Source: Diphasiastrum complanatum
Lineage: Eukaryota; Streptophyta; Lycopodiopsida; Lycopodiales; Lycopodiaceae
DNA length: 64,000 bases
Assembly (NCBI GenBank): GCA_029204225.1
Contig: CM055097.1
Location: forward strand, 11,777,828-11,841,827
Direction of reading: 5' to 3'
Position numbers and translations under genes: made by a program. This document shows, in pieces, positions 41,741 to 48,499 of this stretch (position 1 is the stretch's first letter; each line of letters begins with the position of its first letter). The notes under the pieces were generated by a model, which was given only the letters and a program-made list of their open reading frames with translations, made no database searches and was not told where the DNA came from.

Positions 41741-43183
41741 GATCCAATGTTTCCGATCAAGTTGAAGGGAGCATGTCACAGAATGATTGCAGTATGTCTT
41801 TGGACACTGGCATTTTTTACGAACGGGCATCAGTTGCTACTGCTTTTCAATAGCTGCCAGTATGTAGCTTAATCTACATCCAGAATTATTGTCCTGCAGA
41901 AGAGAAGCGTCTGCAATTGCCATCCAAGATAGTTGCAATGTTTTTTGTACTGTTAATTAGACCACACGTGAAAGTATGATCTATAAGTGCTAGAAGCAAT
42001 TGATTTGTTTTGGCATCATCATCTTTACATCAGAGTGTTGGAATTTGCCTAGTTCCTGTAGCAAGTGCATGTTTAAAACTGGAAATTGAAAAAAAAATGC
42101 TTCTCTTTTGCAATCTCGCAGCATGAGCTGACGCCTTCTTGTCTTGTTTACGGAAACAAAAGTTGGTAAATCAATCTAACGTTTTCTCCCGCAGGATCTC
42201 CCTGGTGCACTTGATGACGTTGCAGTTACGGAAGCTCTTAGCCTACACAAAATAAAAAGCCGACAGTGGGCTATTTTCAAAGCCTCGGCCGTCAAAGGCG
42301 AAGGACTATTTGAAGGTTTAGACTGGTATATTATTAGCTCTATTTAAAATGAATATTTGTCCTCTTCGCTAAAGAATTCAGCTTGTTGGAATTAACGTAA
42401 ATGTAATTCATTGGCAAACTGAATAACAAAAGGCAAAGATCTAAACACCACCAAACAACACCCCCCCCCCCCCGAAAAAAAAAAAGATAATAATAATATA
42501 ACAAAATTAAATGGCTGGTTGTCTTTGTTGGTGGTCATTCCTCACTTCAGACTTGTCCTTTTCTTGTCTTTCTAAACCTTTTATATCCTTTGTAAAGCCA
42601 CTTGATTCATTGATCTCAATCTGATCTTTTCCCCCTCTTTGGTCAGCAACATGATATAATGTCTTGAACCTTTTGGTGGCCAGTAACTAAGGGATTTTTT
42701 TTTTATACCCTTGGTAATACTGATCACAAGAACCATGGCTAACTCGAAAGTCGAAACCCAACATTCAGATAATGGAGAGGCTGGGTGGTGGTTATGGATA
42801 TGGAATGTATTGGTCCAAGGAATTTGGTCTAATTGTGAGTGGTGGTTATTGTTGCCTTTCTAGAGGGGGAAAGTATGTGACAAATTCTTGAGGATCTCCA
42901 ATGTGTGCTAAAAGCTCTATAGCGAGAAAGCGTCTTGAAATCCATGGTTGAATTCTTACAACAAGAGAATGGAATAGAACATGGAAAGATGTGTAAACTC
43001 AAGTAATGCCACTGTTTTCTCAGAGGCCTTCTTGTATTTTGGTTACCCTTTGAAATATGCAACTTGTCCTTCTTTATGTTCTCTTTTTTTGTTGAATTGC
43101 TCCCAATATTTGTGAGGCTCTAATCTGAGAAATGGATTACTTGATGCAGGCTCAGCGAGACTTTAAAATCCAGAGGGAGATAG
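10618..43183 (+). CDS. ARL1: ARL1-type ADP-ribosylation-factor-like GTPase (8 exons)
   Basis: Joining 10618-10720, 11031-11069, 22955-23017, 23283-23301, 31359-31470, 39767-39814, 42195-42325 and 43150-43183 gives 549 bases, or 182 residues plus stop. All introns are GT-AG and all phases agree. Visible motifs: Gly2 for N-myristoylation, P-loop GLDNAGKT at 24-31, Thr48 in switch I, WDLGGQ at 66-71, NKQD at 126-129, SAVK at 159-162. The stretch [20 protein letters not shown] is typical of ARL1 and the length equals that of plant ARL1. The protein cycles between GDP and GTP and acts at the trans-Golgi, where ARL1 recruits GRIP-domain golgins (family knowledge). Introns 2, 4 and 5 are 8-12 kb and full of retrotransposons, yet every exon is intact, so the gene is probably functional. 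The start matches the conserved N-terminus; an in-frame ATG 15 bases upstream at 10603 would remove Gly2 from the start and is less likely. Confidence 0.95.
11031..11069 (+). CDS. ARL1: ARL1 exon 2
   Basis: A 39-base exon encoding [13 protein letters not shown] (codon 35 completed), preceded by CACTAG and followed by donor GTAAGT. Intron 1 is 310 bases. Too short to be seen as an open frame. Confidence 0.92.
11749..12298. mobile_element. motif-array DNA-transposon-like repeat 'a'
   Basis: The ends are inverted: left AAGCTTGCATTCAAG, right (reverse complement) AAGGTTGCATTCAAA. Inside both ends lie repeats of CGTTTGAAACG-type motifs (TTTCAAACG several times at 12228-12285; ACGTTTGA and GCGTTTGAAACGTGG at 11764-11802). 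About 550 bp, no ORF. No clear target-site duplication. Lies in ARL1 intron 2. Confidence 0.5.
12428..13175 (+). mobile_element. motif-array repeat 'b', carrying minisatellite
   Basis: Left end CATAGTTGCAAAAAATTTCC matches the CATAGnTGCA end of element 'e' (39918). It is followed by an array of AAACGCGTTTC / GAAACGCGTTTCGG palindromes, a poly-T run, and a core CAATATGGGTATCAGATGAA at about 12549 shared with 'c' and 'e'. The 60-bp GC-rich repeat at 12801-12985 sits inside. The right end (GCGATTCTGGGAGG after a 20-base poly-T) is uncertain; no target duplication was found. Confidence 0.5.
12801..12985. repeat. GC-rich 60-bp minisatellite, three copies
   Basis: Three tandem 60-base units starting at about 12803, 12863 and 12923, nearly identical (CCC/CTC and CAC/CGC changes). 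Each unit has two perfect hairpin cores, GGGGGGCGTTGCCCCCC and CCCCCCACCGGGGGG. All frames stay open through it, so the 86-140 codon frames here are by-products of the repeat. Confidence 0.9.
13957..14411 (+). mobile_element. element A 5' LTR
   Basis: 455 bp, TGTTAGAAGT...TTTCCTACA. A TATA-like TATTTATATATAC lies near 14239. Compared with the 3' LTR it is near-identical over the shared 324 bases. Confidence 0.85.
14412..14424 (+). other. element A primer-binding site
   Basis: TGGTATCAGAGCC directly after the LTR, initiator tRNA-Met type. Confidence 0.88.
14425..15250 (+). other. element A leader with GGCGCC palindromes
   Basis: Untranslated leader with exact GGCGCC at 14449, 14560, 14594, 14643 and 14760, plus variants GGTCGCC at 14679 and GGCGCT at 14875; another lies in the LTR at 14313. 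The context TTGCAGGAGGGCGCC recurs twice. See the finding on possible packaging or dimer signals. Confidence 0.6.
15251..16099 (+). CDS. element A internal ORF, Gag-like start
   Basis: A 282-codon open frame. Residues about 17-70 resemble the N-terminus of copia Gag (UBN2 type): LDGTNYSSW, then a gap, then [20 protein letters not shown]. The remainder has no recognised family but aligns, with frame changes, to element B (20843-21680). A second open frame, 15924-16412, continues the part that matches B in the frame reading KSVPYADF and [17 protein letters not shown], ending near TYFGWSM. The original protein probably ran across both and is now shifted. No zinc knuckle or enzyme motif is visible. 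Confidence 0.5.
   Translation: MARDLGAIRTCSGEDMLDGTNYSSWSCKLRFCINVMIKILLVTRSILYHLRFCKTSKSAWETLLKMYRIKDSSSCFLLSSSSSLKVEGQSHAKFDHCLSTSTSLHRNVGMVKHSSFLEPFVANDGCISKELYEQASQDNVLEKAEIKHSLKPFCTNGRGEKIMSISTLVQSGVLLDYLGVQSGKLLVFFLKMVDTRFSHSLLIIFSLCYIVSILLCIGNGLQKVFGQQGPHLEHFGQQSVGDFVAVGQPATASCWLSESLRDSKASFYLGGNTRLTKISTLC
16604..16927 (+). mobile_element. element A 3' LTR, truncated
   Basis: Starts TGTTAGAAGTAATAAATG after the polypurine stretch AAGGAGGG and follows the 5' LTR to TTCATTCCCTTTC, where similarity stops. About 130 bases are missing, so no target-site duplication can be read. Confidence 0.85.
16928..19471. other. ARL1 intron 2 sequence between elements A and B
   Basis: No gene recognised. 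17760-18070 is a weak copy of dispersed repeat R1. The rest is AT-rich without a clear ORF; the 60-83 codon frames here lack family features. Confidence 0.45.
17760..18070 (-). repeat. dispersed repeat R1, copy 2 (diverged)
   Basis: Same orientation as the copy at 28600-29010. Shares GTAAGTAATT-, GGAATACATAG-GGATCCA-, AAGAAT-CCATAACTCA-like segments in order. Alignment by eye only. Confidence 0.4.
19472..19970 (+). mobile_element. element B 5' LTR
   Basis: 499 bp, TGTTGGAATG...TTTCCTACA. Differs from the 3' LTR by scattered substitutions and short indels, by eye a few percent, so the insertion is not recent. Confidence 0.92.
19971..19983 (+). other. element B primer-binding site
   Basis: TGGTATCAGAGCC directly after the LTR. 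Confidence 0.9.
20595..21676 (+). pseudogene. element B internal ORF remnant
   Basis: ATG at 20595 begins a frame with a stop after six codons; past it comes a copia Gag-like LDGTNYSLW segment near 20643, then a Ser/Thr-rich run and [20 protein letters not shown] in the open frame 20843-21457. That frame also holds [20 protein letters not shown], and 21470-21676 holds [16 protein letters not shown] and CPYGKK. These parts align with element A. Stops and shifts show decay. Function unknown apart from the Gag-like start. Confidence 0.55.
21960..22459 (+). mobile_element. element B 3' LTR
   Basis: 500 bp, TGTTGGAATG...TTTCCTACA, preceded by TTTAAGGAGGG and followed by the duplicated CCTTC. Confidence 0.92.
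22465..22954. other. ARL1 intron 2, 3' part
   Basis: No mobile-element coding seen. It ends in TTTATCTGTATTTGCAG, a good acceptor for exon 3. Confidence 0.6.
22955..23017 (+). CDS. ARL1: ARL1 exon 3
   Basis: 63 bases after the acceptor TTTGCAG. Encodes switch I Thr48, [20 protein letters not shown] and the first base of Gly69. Donor GTACTA. Intron 2 before it is about 11.9 kb and holds elements A and B. Confidence 0.94.
   Translation, partial: QLGSMWRQYNITISSSRCGT
23283..23301 (+). CDS. ARL1: ARL1 micro-exon 4
   Basis: A 19-base exon after the acceptor TTTTTGCAG. Completes Gly69 and encodes GQTSI and two bases of Arg75. The join of exons 3 and 4 restores the G3 motif WDLGGQ. Donor GTTAGT. 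Confidence 0.93.
23302..25301. other. ARL1 intron 4, 5' part
   Basis: No gene recognised. A minus-strand TATAAATAGGAGCC lies near 24582 and a minus-strand TGGTATCAG near 24660, which may mark an old LTR edge. The 77-143 codon frames here lack family features. Confidence 0.35.
25302..25514 (-). pseudogene. possible LINE tail fragment
   Basis: A 70-codon minus-strand frame contains [18 protein letters not shown], which resembles the C-terminal part of plant LINE polyproteins. No RT core is seen next to it, so this is tentative. Confidence 0.25.
25980..26552 (-). other. GC-rich repeat with Pro/Ala-rich open frame
   Basis: The minus frame encodes 190 residues, almost all Pro, Ala, Ser and Thr, after [14 protein letters not shown]. 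An overlapping minus frame of 271 codons and two Gly-rich plus frames are also open. All arise from a degenerate minisatellite of GGTGGGGCGGAGGC-type units (26190-26470) and a run of G (26495-26510), so codon content is dictated by the repeat. A real hydroxyproline-rich protein cannot be ruled out but nothing else supports it. The G-rich strand is the ARL1 sense strand. Confidence 0.4.
26619..26664. repeat. (GA)n microsatellite
   Basis: 23 GA units; a short duplicate ending AGAGAGAGATTTTATTAATGTC follows. Confidence 0.95.
26970..27530 (-). pseudogene. LINE-like C-terminal zinc-binding fragment
   Basis: The 103-codon minus frame at 27525-27214 has [20 protein letters not shown] and [16 protein letters not shown]. 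The spacing C-x(n)-EEHF-xxx-CP resembles the zinc-binding domain at the end of plant non-LTR retrotransposon proteins. A following shifted frame ([18 protein letters not shown]) continues to about 26970. No RT core remains. Confidence 0.45.
27531..28599. other. no gene seen (ARL1 intron 4)
   Basis: AT-rich; no recognisable ORF. Part of it may belong to the same element as the R1 copy to its right. Confidence 0.4.
28600..29010 (-). repeat. dispersed repeat R1, copy 3
   Basis: The reverse complement follows 2960-3455 closely in order, including AAGATTTAATTGTTAACTTA, GAACATAGACATATG and GAGAAATAGAATTCTTT. Roughly three in four bases agree by eye. Confidence 0.55.
29011..31358. other. no gene seen (ARL1 intron 4, 3' part)
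   Basis: Broken protein-like minus-strand runs occur around 30850-31000, possibly the tail of an integrase, but nothing is clear enough to name. A hairpin lies at 30608-30633. Confidence 0.35.
30608..30633. repeat. inverted repeat, 9-bp perfect arms
   Basis: CACGATGGG and CCCATCGTG around an 8-base loop, with outer partial pairing CAATG...CATTG. Confidence 0.7.
31359..31470 (+). CDS. ARL1: ARL1 exon 5
   Basis: 112 bases after the acceptor GGTTGCAG. Encodes Arg75 (completed) to Glu112, including [20 protein letters not shown] and [10 protein letters not shown]. Donor GTAAAC. Intron 4 before it is about 8.1 kb. Confidence 0.95.
32338..32796 (-). pseudogene. copia RNase H, element C
   Basis: 152 codons. 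[62 protein letters not shown] and [10 protein letters not shown] are the conserved copia RNase H and tail motifs. It overlaps the preceding frame (33202-32765) by a one-frame shift around 32780, where a GCWADADW-type motif is split. It has a proper stop near the element end. Confidence 0.85.
32765..33202 (-). pseudogene. copia RT-linker remnant, element C
   Basis: 145 codons. An acidic linker and [14 protein letters not shown] join directly to [20 protein letters not shown], which in intact elements lies after [21 protein letters not shown] follows. RT palm motifs with the catalytic YVDD are absent, showing a large in-frame or near in-frame deletion. Confidence 0.75.
33252..34259 (-). pseudogene. 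copia integrase, element C
   Basis: Three frames in order. 34259-34044 carries the pre-integrase zinc region [17 protein letters not shown]. 34010-33774 carries the catalytic core start [20 protein letters not shown] and [19 protein letters not shown] (first and second catalytic Asp). 33659-33252 carries [20 protein letters not shown] with the catalytic Glu, then the C-terminal [19 protein letters not shown]. Stops separate the frames, so it is not functional. Confidence 0.82.
34340..34805 (-). mobile_element. motif-array repeat 'c' inserted in copia C
   Basis: Both ends carry arrays of GGATCGCG-type motifs (GCGGATCGCGATC, CCGGATCGCGCGATCCGG, ACCCGGATCG at 34352-34425; CCCGGATCG, GTTCCGGATCGCG at 34757-34795). 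The minus strand reads CCAATATGGGTATCATGTGA near 34690, matching the core of 'b' and 'e'. It interrupts copia coding between Gag and integrase. The target duplication is not clear. Confidence 0.5.
34806..35285 (-). pseudogene. copia Gag with zinc knuckle, element C
   Basis: 35282-35076 reads Gag with [20 protein letters not shown]-like and [12 protein letters not shown]; a shift joins it to 35085-34810 with [20 protein letters not shown], a basic stretch and the knuckle [12 protein letters not shown] (CCHC). The N-terminal third of Gag is missing at 35285. Confidence 0.75.
35300..35850 (-). mobile_element. gypsy 3' end: chromodomain and LTR start
   Basis: 35840-35690 on the minus strand reads a chromodomain-like tail, [20 protein letters not shown] and [11 protein letters not shown], then a stop. 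Next come the polypurine tract AAGGGGGAAGG and an LTR-like start TGTTAGGGACCTGACCC at about 35679, which runs to about 35300. The fragment abuts copia C. Gypsy integrases of the chromovirus type carry such domains (family knowledge). Confidence 0.7.
35851..36469. other. no gene seen (ARL1 intron 5)
   Basis: Contains TTGGTATCATAGATGC near 36209, which resembles a mutated primer-binding site, so an old LTR may end here. No ORF is recognised. Confidence 0.35.
36470..37100 (-). pseudogene. copia Gag (UBN2-type) fragment
   Basis: The 116-codon frame 36888-36538 reads [19 protein letters not shown] and [14 protein letters not shown], typical of copia Gag. Shifted sequence to its right ([11 protein letters not shown]-like) extends it. 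No other domains are attached. Confidence 0.6.
37101..37668. other. no gene seen (ARL1 intron 5)
   Basis: Only short frames without family features. Confidence 0.35.
37669..37757. repeat. GAATCG motif array 'd1'
   Basis: Repeats of ATTGCGATTCG, GAATCGG, CGATTCGAATCG within about 90 bases, ending CTCTGATATG. Resembles the terminal arrays of 'c' and 'e'. Confidence 0.45.
37790..38430 (+). pseudogene. gypsy Gag fragment
   Basis: Broken plus-strand frames read [13 protein letters not shown]-like followed by [20 protein letters not shown] near 38320-38400, preceded by PEYHGAP-like and [10 protein letters not shown]-like runs. This matches the second half of plant gypsy Gag. Many stops. Confidence 0.5.
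38527..38615. repeat. GAATCG motif array 'd2'
   Basis: Begins CATAGTTTAATGCACCGATT, similar to the CATAGnTGCA end of 'b' and 'e', followed by TTCAAATCGG, GATTCGAC, TTCGAATCAG and TTCGAATTGG. The other end of such an element was not found. Confidence 0.4.
38814..38882. repeat. inverted repeat, 13-bp perfect arms
   Basis: TATTATCAATGGC at 38814-38826 and its complement at 38870-38882, with further GGCC/CCTTGG pairing between. Total 69 bases. Confidence 0.8.
38885..38949. repeat. (CT)n(CA)n compound microsatellite
   Basis: CT units change to CA units near 38922. Confidence 0.95.
38950..39766. other. ARL1 intron 5, 3' part
   Basis: No mobile-element coding seen. Ends in CTCTGGCTAACAG, the acceptor of exon 6. 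Confidence 0.5.
39767..39814 (+). CDS. ARL1: ARL1 exon 6
   Basis: 48 bases after the acceptor GGCTAACAG. Encodes residues 113-128, [16 protein letters not shown], the first three residues of the NKQD guanine-specificity motif. Donor GTCTCT. Confidence 0.94.
39918..40455. mobile_element. hAT-like MITE 'e' with 8-bp target duplication
   Basis: 538 bp in ARL1 intron 6. Inverted ends CATAGATGCAGTG (left) and, reverse-complemented, CATAGATGCACTG (right). The flanks are CTACATAC (39910-39917) and CTACGTAC (40456-40463), an 8-bp duplication with one mismatch, the size made by hAT transposases. Both subterminal regions hold GAATCGCGATTC-type motifs (39931-39944; 40422-40443). The minus strand contains the core CAATATGGGTATCAGATGAA shared with 'b'. 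A short GA-rich run lies at about 40219-40240. No transposase ORF, so non-autonomous. Confidence 0.7.
40456..42194. other. ARL1 intron 6, remainder
   Basis: No gene recognised. Contains a (TC)20 microsatellite at 41699-41738 and ends in a pyrimidine-rich acceptor TTTTCTCCCGCAG. Confidence 0.55.
41699..41738. repeat. (TC)20 microsatellite
   Basis: Uninterrupted TC units. Confidence 0.95.
42195..42325 (+). CDS. ARL1: ARL1 exon 7
   Basis: 131 bases after the acceptor TTTTCTCCCGCAG. Begins with Asp129 that completes NKQD and includes the G5 loop SAVK and [10 protein letters not shown]. Donor GTATAT. Confidence 0.95.
43150..43183 (+). CDS. ARL1: ARL1 exon 8 with stop
   Basis: 34 bases after the acceptor TTGATGCAG. 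Completes Trp172 and encodes [10 protein letters not shown], then TAG at 43181-43183. A possible polyadenylation signal AATAAA lies near 43565. Confidence 0.92.
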
Positions 43184-45649
43184 CATGTTTGCTTTCACAT
43201 GGCACTCCAGTTTCTTTTTTATGTGAAAGATCTAAGAAGCTGTTGATTCTTATCAGAGATGCTCACTTGTTTAAATCGGCTATATAACGTGTGTAGCAAT
43301 CTTAGGCGAACATGATTCTGGTGCATATTTGTTATTCTTGAACTATGAAAATGAACACTTTAGATGTGAAACATTAGTTTGATTTACATCCCAAAGGTTA
43401 GACGCAAAATTTCCATGATGAGCATGTTTTTGGCTAAAGATCACAACGTATGAAAGTAAAAACAAGAGTTCATCCATCCAAGTCTAACGGGTACTGATCC
43501 TGGAAGGCTTACTATTTGTTAATGTATACCATTCATGGCGGGCTATCTTTTTAACCCTTTTAAGAATAAAATATTTCTGTTTATGTCAATTTCCATAATC
43601 TTACACCCCTTTTGTGGCTTCACTTTCCTTGTAAAGCTTGAGGTTGATAACAAAAAGGCATGAAAATTGGCTGCTTGCTGATTTGTGTGATAAGTTATCA
43701 TTCCCAAGGATGGATCCTTCAAACATACACTAAGCAGTTAAATAGAGCTAGCGTAAATAAGCAATTTACTGTTCTGTGAAATGCCTTGCTTGTGTCTGAA
43801 TATTGGGACCTCATCAGACATTGTTACTTGGAATAAATTTCTACGCATGCATATCACCATCCCATTCGTTAGATTTGCAAATTTCTTTTGTCGATTTGCA
43901 TGCGTGACTAAATTTCATTCACATTGACCTCCTATAATATGAAAAAGAAGGGTGTCAAAGAGCCGAGTAACATTTTTCGGACTTTATCTGAGGTTCAATT
44001 TTGAGCAGAGTTAAGAAACATCAAGTCAAGACTGAGAAGACAACAGAGCATTTATTGAACCGTGAGAGTTTAGCTCAATCCTCAATTTTTGTGTTGAAGC
44101 TATGTCGTCCACGAAGCATAGGTGACTCTTTGGTAATTTACAACACTCTTACTGAGATTCATTGATACGAAGTTGAGCTTGTAGAGATAGTTCAACTAGA
44201 TGGGTGTGGTGCCACAAGTTCACACGCACAATATGTGGTGTATCAAGGCTGTGCAGTGTTGGAGGTCATGATTTGTAATTTTGTATTAGGGGCGTATATT
44301 TACTGTGAAATCATAGTGGAGTGGATATTCTTGTCCAACTTAGAGGGATCACTTTCTTAGACTACCGAGCTTTGGCGTCATGTAAAAGGTTGCCTTTTAA
44401 GAGGGCCTTGCTGCCTTTCAACTCACTTGCAAGCACTTACCACTCAGTTCTAGTAGCCATCTGCTTGCCAAATACATAGGCCCTCTGGATCATGAGTCCA
44501 CAATTTAGCAAGCAACCATGACACTGAATTTGAAGGGGGTTTTATCCTGAACGTCAAAGTTACAAGTTGGCATTTGAAACCCAAGGCTGTTGCTCCATGT
44601 TCACCTCATATTGAAAAGCAAACATTACAAAGATCTTATAGAATTAGAGAGACCAAGACTTGGCTTGGCTGCAATTATCAATGCAAGTCATTGAATTTGA
44701 CTATCGTATGATGTCAAATCAAAATAAAATGTTGATGTTTGTTCACCATTTTGCAAACCTTTAATGAATTAAGGAGTTGTTCTATGATTTAATAAAGTAT
44801 CTTATATTATTATCTTTATCCTTTCATTACATAAGAGTCTCCTTTTGAATTCCAATTGAATGTACTTTCACACCAATTTGTTGTATGCATCAATTCATTT
44901 ATTTGAGCTACAATTTGATTACTATCCATTTCCTTAGGGTTTGATGATGCTGAATTTGAAGTGATAATTTCACATGAGCCTTTTTTTTGAGTTCATGTGG
45001 ATTCGTACGCCAAAAGTTTCCACTAGATAGTATCTAAGTTGCCCTTTACTTTTTTTTAAGACTAATATTATTTACTTCAAATTGTTCATGAAACATCTCT
45101 TTTATTCCTCTTAGAGTCTCACATGGGCCAAATAATTATGAGATAATGTAATGCCTAAATTACTTTAAATTTCCAAAAAAGAAAATCATTGGAAAAGAAT
45201 ATAAGAATAACATGTATTTGAAAATAAAAACTATAGGAAGATAACTCCTTTGATATAGAATGGAAGATAGCTAAAGAGAGTGGAATTTGAGTATGGGATG
45301 TGACATGCCCTAGTTAAATTTCCAATAAGAAATATTTTCATATTATTTCTCTTCATTGGAAATTGAATAATTGATCCCCGAACATTATTATACACAACAA
45401 ATTACATAAATTTTTCAATATATGTGTGTGCGTCAAAGTGCTAATGAACCATGAAACCATTAGATACAAGTTGTGCTAAGCAAAAACAAACACTCATTGG
45501 GAAGTAAAAACAAAAAAGATCACGTTTTTTCTCGTAACATTGAAATTTGAGCTCATCCAAAGCGATTTTAATGCTGAAATAAAAACATTGTGATAGGCCA
45601 ATTGGGCATGGAATACTTCATAGAAAGTGTCACACTATAGTCAACCATA
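43184..45649. other. ARL1 3' UTR and downstream region
   Basis: The first few hundred bases should be the 3' UTR; AATAAA occurs near 43565. Beyond that no ORF or repeat is recognised. Confidence 0.4.
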
Positions 45650-47120
45650 TAGCCAATGACATAAGTGCATGATGGATGAATGTTAGACTTAAGCGCGTGT
45701 TGGGGAAACCGCTCAAGTCCCAGCGCCCTTTGAGGTGCCGGCGCAACAGCCTTGGAGGGTGGTGGAATTTTGGTACGACTGATCACCTTACCAAATCGAC
45801 TATGTTTATTCGGGTATAGACCAAGAAGTTATAGAGTGTCTGTTTAGGATTTGCGGAGTACCAAAGTGACATTATGAGCATTCGAGTTTCAAAGTTCATT
45901 GGTCGCTTTTGATCGGCCGTATTTGCTAAACTAGAGATGACTCTAAGCTTAAAAGATTTTTTGATCATTGGTTGTTGCCTATGTAAGGGTATCACGTTCT
46001 CTTATTGAGTATAGGACAAGAATCTGATGAATTATGATTGGCAAATCATAGTTCAATTCTAGTTATACTTGATCGGTCAAAAGAAGGATTACCTACATAG
46101 TTAGAAGATCAGTTAAGATATCTATTCATATTTTCATAGCAATCTCCTCGGAGAGGTAGTCACCTTGATGGAGATTGGGTTATTGTAAGCATTTGGCTAC
46201 CGGTTATAGCCCGTGCATGCTTACGTATAGTTTTAAACCTATATCACCCATTGCGGTAGAGACTTGGGCGTTCAAGTTTCAGAAAGTAGCGAATTTCCTA
46301 CATGATATGCAGGAAATGCTATGGATTGCATGTCAGAATGTCTAGTGTACCCAGGATGAGGACCGACATTATGCAAGCCTGAAAAGATCATCGAGAGACT
46401 TCCAAGTGGGGGGTCAGGTATTTTCTTAGAATCCCAATGGATTCAAGTGTAATGCGTACCAGCTAGCATTACTAATCGTCCCCTAGATGTAGAGGACTGT
46501 ATAAGATTTTGAAAGAGATTGGATCCTCAGCTTACCAATCAAAACTCCCGGATGGATCTCAAGTGCATCCCGTATTTCATGTAAGCCATCTCTGAAAGAG
46601 TCTACGTGAAGGAGAGCATCTTGGATCTGGAGATCAATTGGACATGTTGGATGAATCATTGGGTGTATCTCGTCTTGAACCCGAAAAGATCTTGGATACA
46701 AGAAGTAAACGATTGAGAAATCGTATAGTTACCGAGCATCTGGTTCGATGGAAGAGATGTACAAACGATGATGATTCTTGGGAACAGGAAGGAAGCTTAA
46801 GGCGGAACATTTCTGATTTTAAGTTCTTAGGACAGAACTTAAATAAGTGGGGAAGAATGTCATGCCCATGACTGGTCTCGGGTAGCGTGTCCACGCTAGG
46901 GACTAGTAGACCAACAACCCGTAAGTTAATTGTGACTATAAGGGAATTGGGGCCCTTATGTGTACATGATCATAGTTAATGGTTGTAGGCCTAAACACTT
47001 GATGGTGGATTTGTATGGGTCTATCAGTGAGTCATTGGAAAACTGGATGACGTGGCCCATATAGGCTGCAGAGGTGTATAGTGAGGTGTCATAGTGCACT
47101 ACTAGTGGTGCATGGCCTTG
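45650..47120 (+). mobile_element. internally deleted gypsy element (LTR-IN-LTR)
   Basis: 45650-45748 matches the last ~100 bases of the LTR at 1637-2791 (reverse complement). The PBS is missing and decayed integrase follows directly, then a chromodomain tail, a polypurine stretch GTGGGGAAGAA and, at 46858, the LTR start TGTCATGCCCATG, which follows the other copy to about 47116. Gag, protease, RT and RNase H are deleted. It is a relative of the element at the left edge but in opposite orientation. Confidence 0.7.
45775..46871 (+). pseudogene. gypsy integrase tail with chromodomain-like end
   Basis: 45775-46350 is a heavily broken integrase core (DRLTKS-like start). 46380-46470 reads a FQVGGQVF-like segment. 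The open frame 46638-46871 gives the C-terminal stretch LEPEKILDTRSKRLRNRIVT, EHLVRWKRCTNDDDSWEQEG and NISDFKFLGQNL before a stop at the LTR edge. This is the usual position of a chromodomain-like module in plant gypsy elements. Confidence 0.7.
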
Positions 47121-48045
47121 GAGGGTATAAGTATACCTATTGGGCTCTCACTAGTGTATGTTTGATAGCATGACCGGTGGCAAGATGCTGTTGGTGTGAT
47201 TAGAATTTTGAGATTCCATTTTGAAGAATTCTCACTCATGTAATTACACATTCTATTACGACTTAGTTGTGAGACATTAACAAAGTAATGCTAAAGCCGG
47301 ACAAATGAAAAGGACAACCGAACTTTTTTTGCTATTATTGTATGTCCATGAAAGCTCCTTGTACCTTAGTCAATAAAACTTTTTGGGGGGACTAAAAATT
47401 CAAGGGGAGAGAAATGGACATTAGAGTTAGTAAATGTGCTTGTATTATGTAATTTGGAAATCCTTGTTGGAAATTTGCATAATACCATATCGTGGATGAT
47501 TTCATAAAGAATCTTTTAAGGTGAATTCGTTAAGTTGAATACCTTATATGACCATGAAAATGACCATAAATTTTTTGTATGGTTTGGTTTAAAAAAGTCT
47601 TAGTTAACACATGAATCGAATTTAAGTTGGTAGTACTGGGAAAAGCTTTTCCTTAGAGATAGTGCTCTCTTATGGAGGAATTTGTAAAGCTTATTACTAA
47701 CCAGAATGGGTTGAGAATGTGACTGTAAACCATGTGTGGGGCCTTTTTATTGAATTTCCATTTCATAAAGGAGTTATTGTTTTATCCATCAAGAACAAAA
47801 TTAATGGATTCTTCAGTGTTTGGTTGGGGTAGATATGTGCCTATACGGTATAGAAAATCCAGATGGATTCTTATGTTCTCTGGAATATCGAATAATGCGG
47901 TTGAGAATCTTTTGGGAGGAATAAATTTATCATATCAATTCTGATATAGATATTGGACATCTATTAATGTATTACTTCGATTGATTTGAATTCTTAACGT
48001 TTTATTTTGGTTAATGAATACACGTGTTATTTCAACAATATATGA
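47121..48045. other. no gene seen
   Basis: AT-rich; one 70-codon plus frame (47732-47944) has no recognised content. Confidence 0.35.
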
Positions 48046-48049
48046 ACGA

Positions 48050-48150
48050 TATTTCTCATCCATACATGGGTCAATGCCTAGAGGTATTCTTAAATGATAT
48101 TTTCATCTATAGTGAATTACTTAAGGAACATGGGAGAATTCGATGGATTG
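48050..48150 (+). pseudogene. gypsy RT active-site scrap
   Basis: One frame reads VFLNDIFIYSELLKEHG, aligning with the LDDIFIYS box of the fragment at 4291. The first catalytic Asp is Asn. No further RT motifs are readable nearby. Confidence 0.45.
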
Positions 48151-48499
48151 AAGTATCTTCAAGAATTGGTTGAAGATTGGATCCTATATTTGGATATAGG
48201 ATAGCCAGTTAATCTTTTTGATATTTTGGAGAACAGATCTAGGAGCAAAGAACCTTTTTGGAGGGAAAGTTGATGGTATGGGACATCAGTGAATACTCCA
48301 AAAGAAAATTCTTCCTAAATCCATGGACCTAGTTTTCCATTCAAGATTAGGAGAATTGATGATTGGTTCACAATCTTGGTTTAGGTTAATTTTTTGAAAA
48401 TCACCATTTGTAAATCGAAAATAGCTTTTACCACAAATTCCACTAGATCGAGGTTCAAAGGCTTTGGGTTAACTCGTATGTAACAAGCATAGGACTAGT

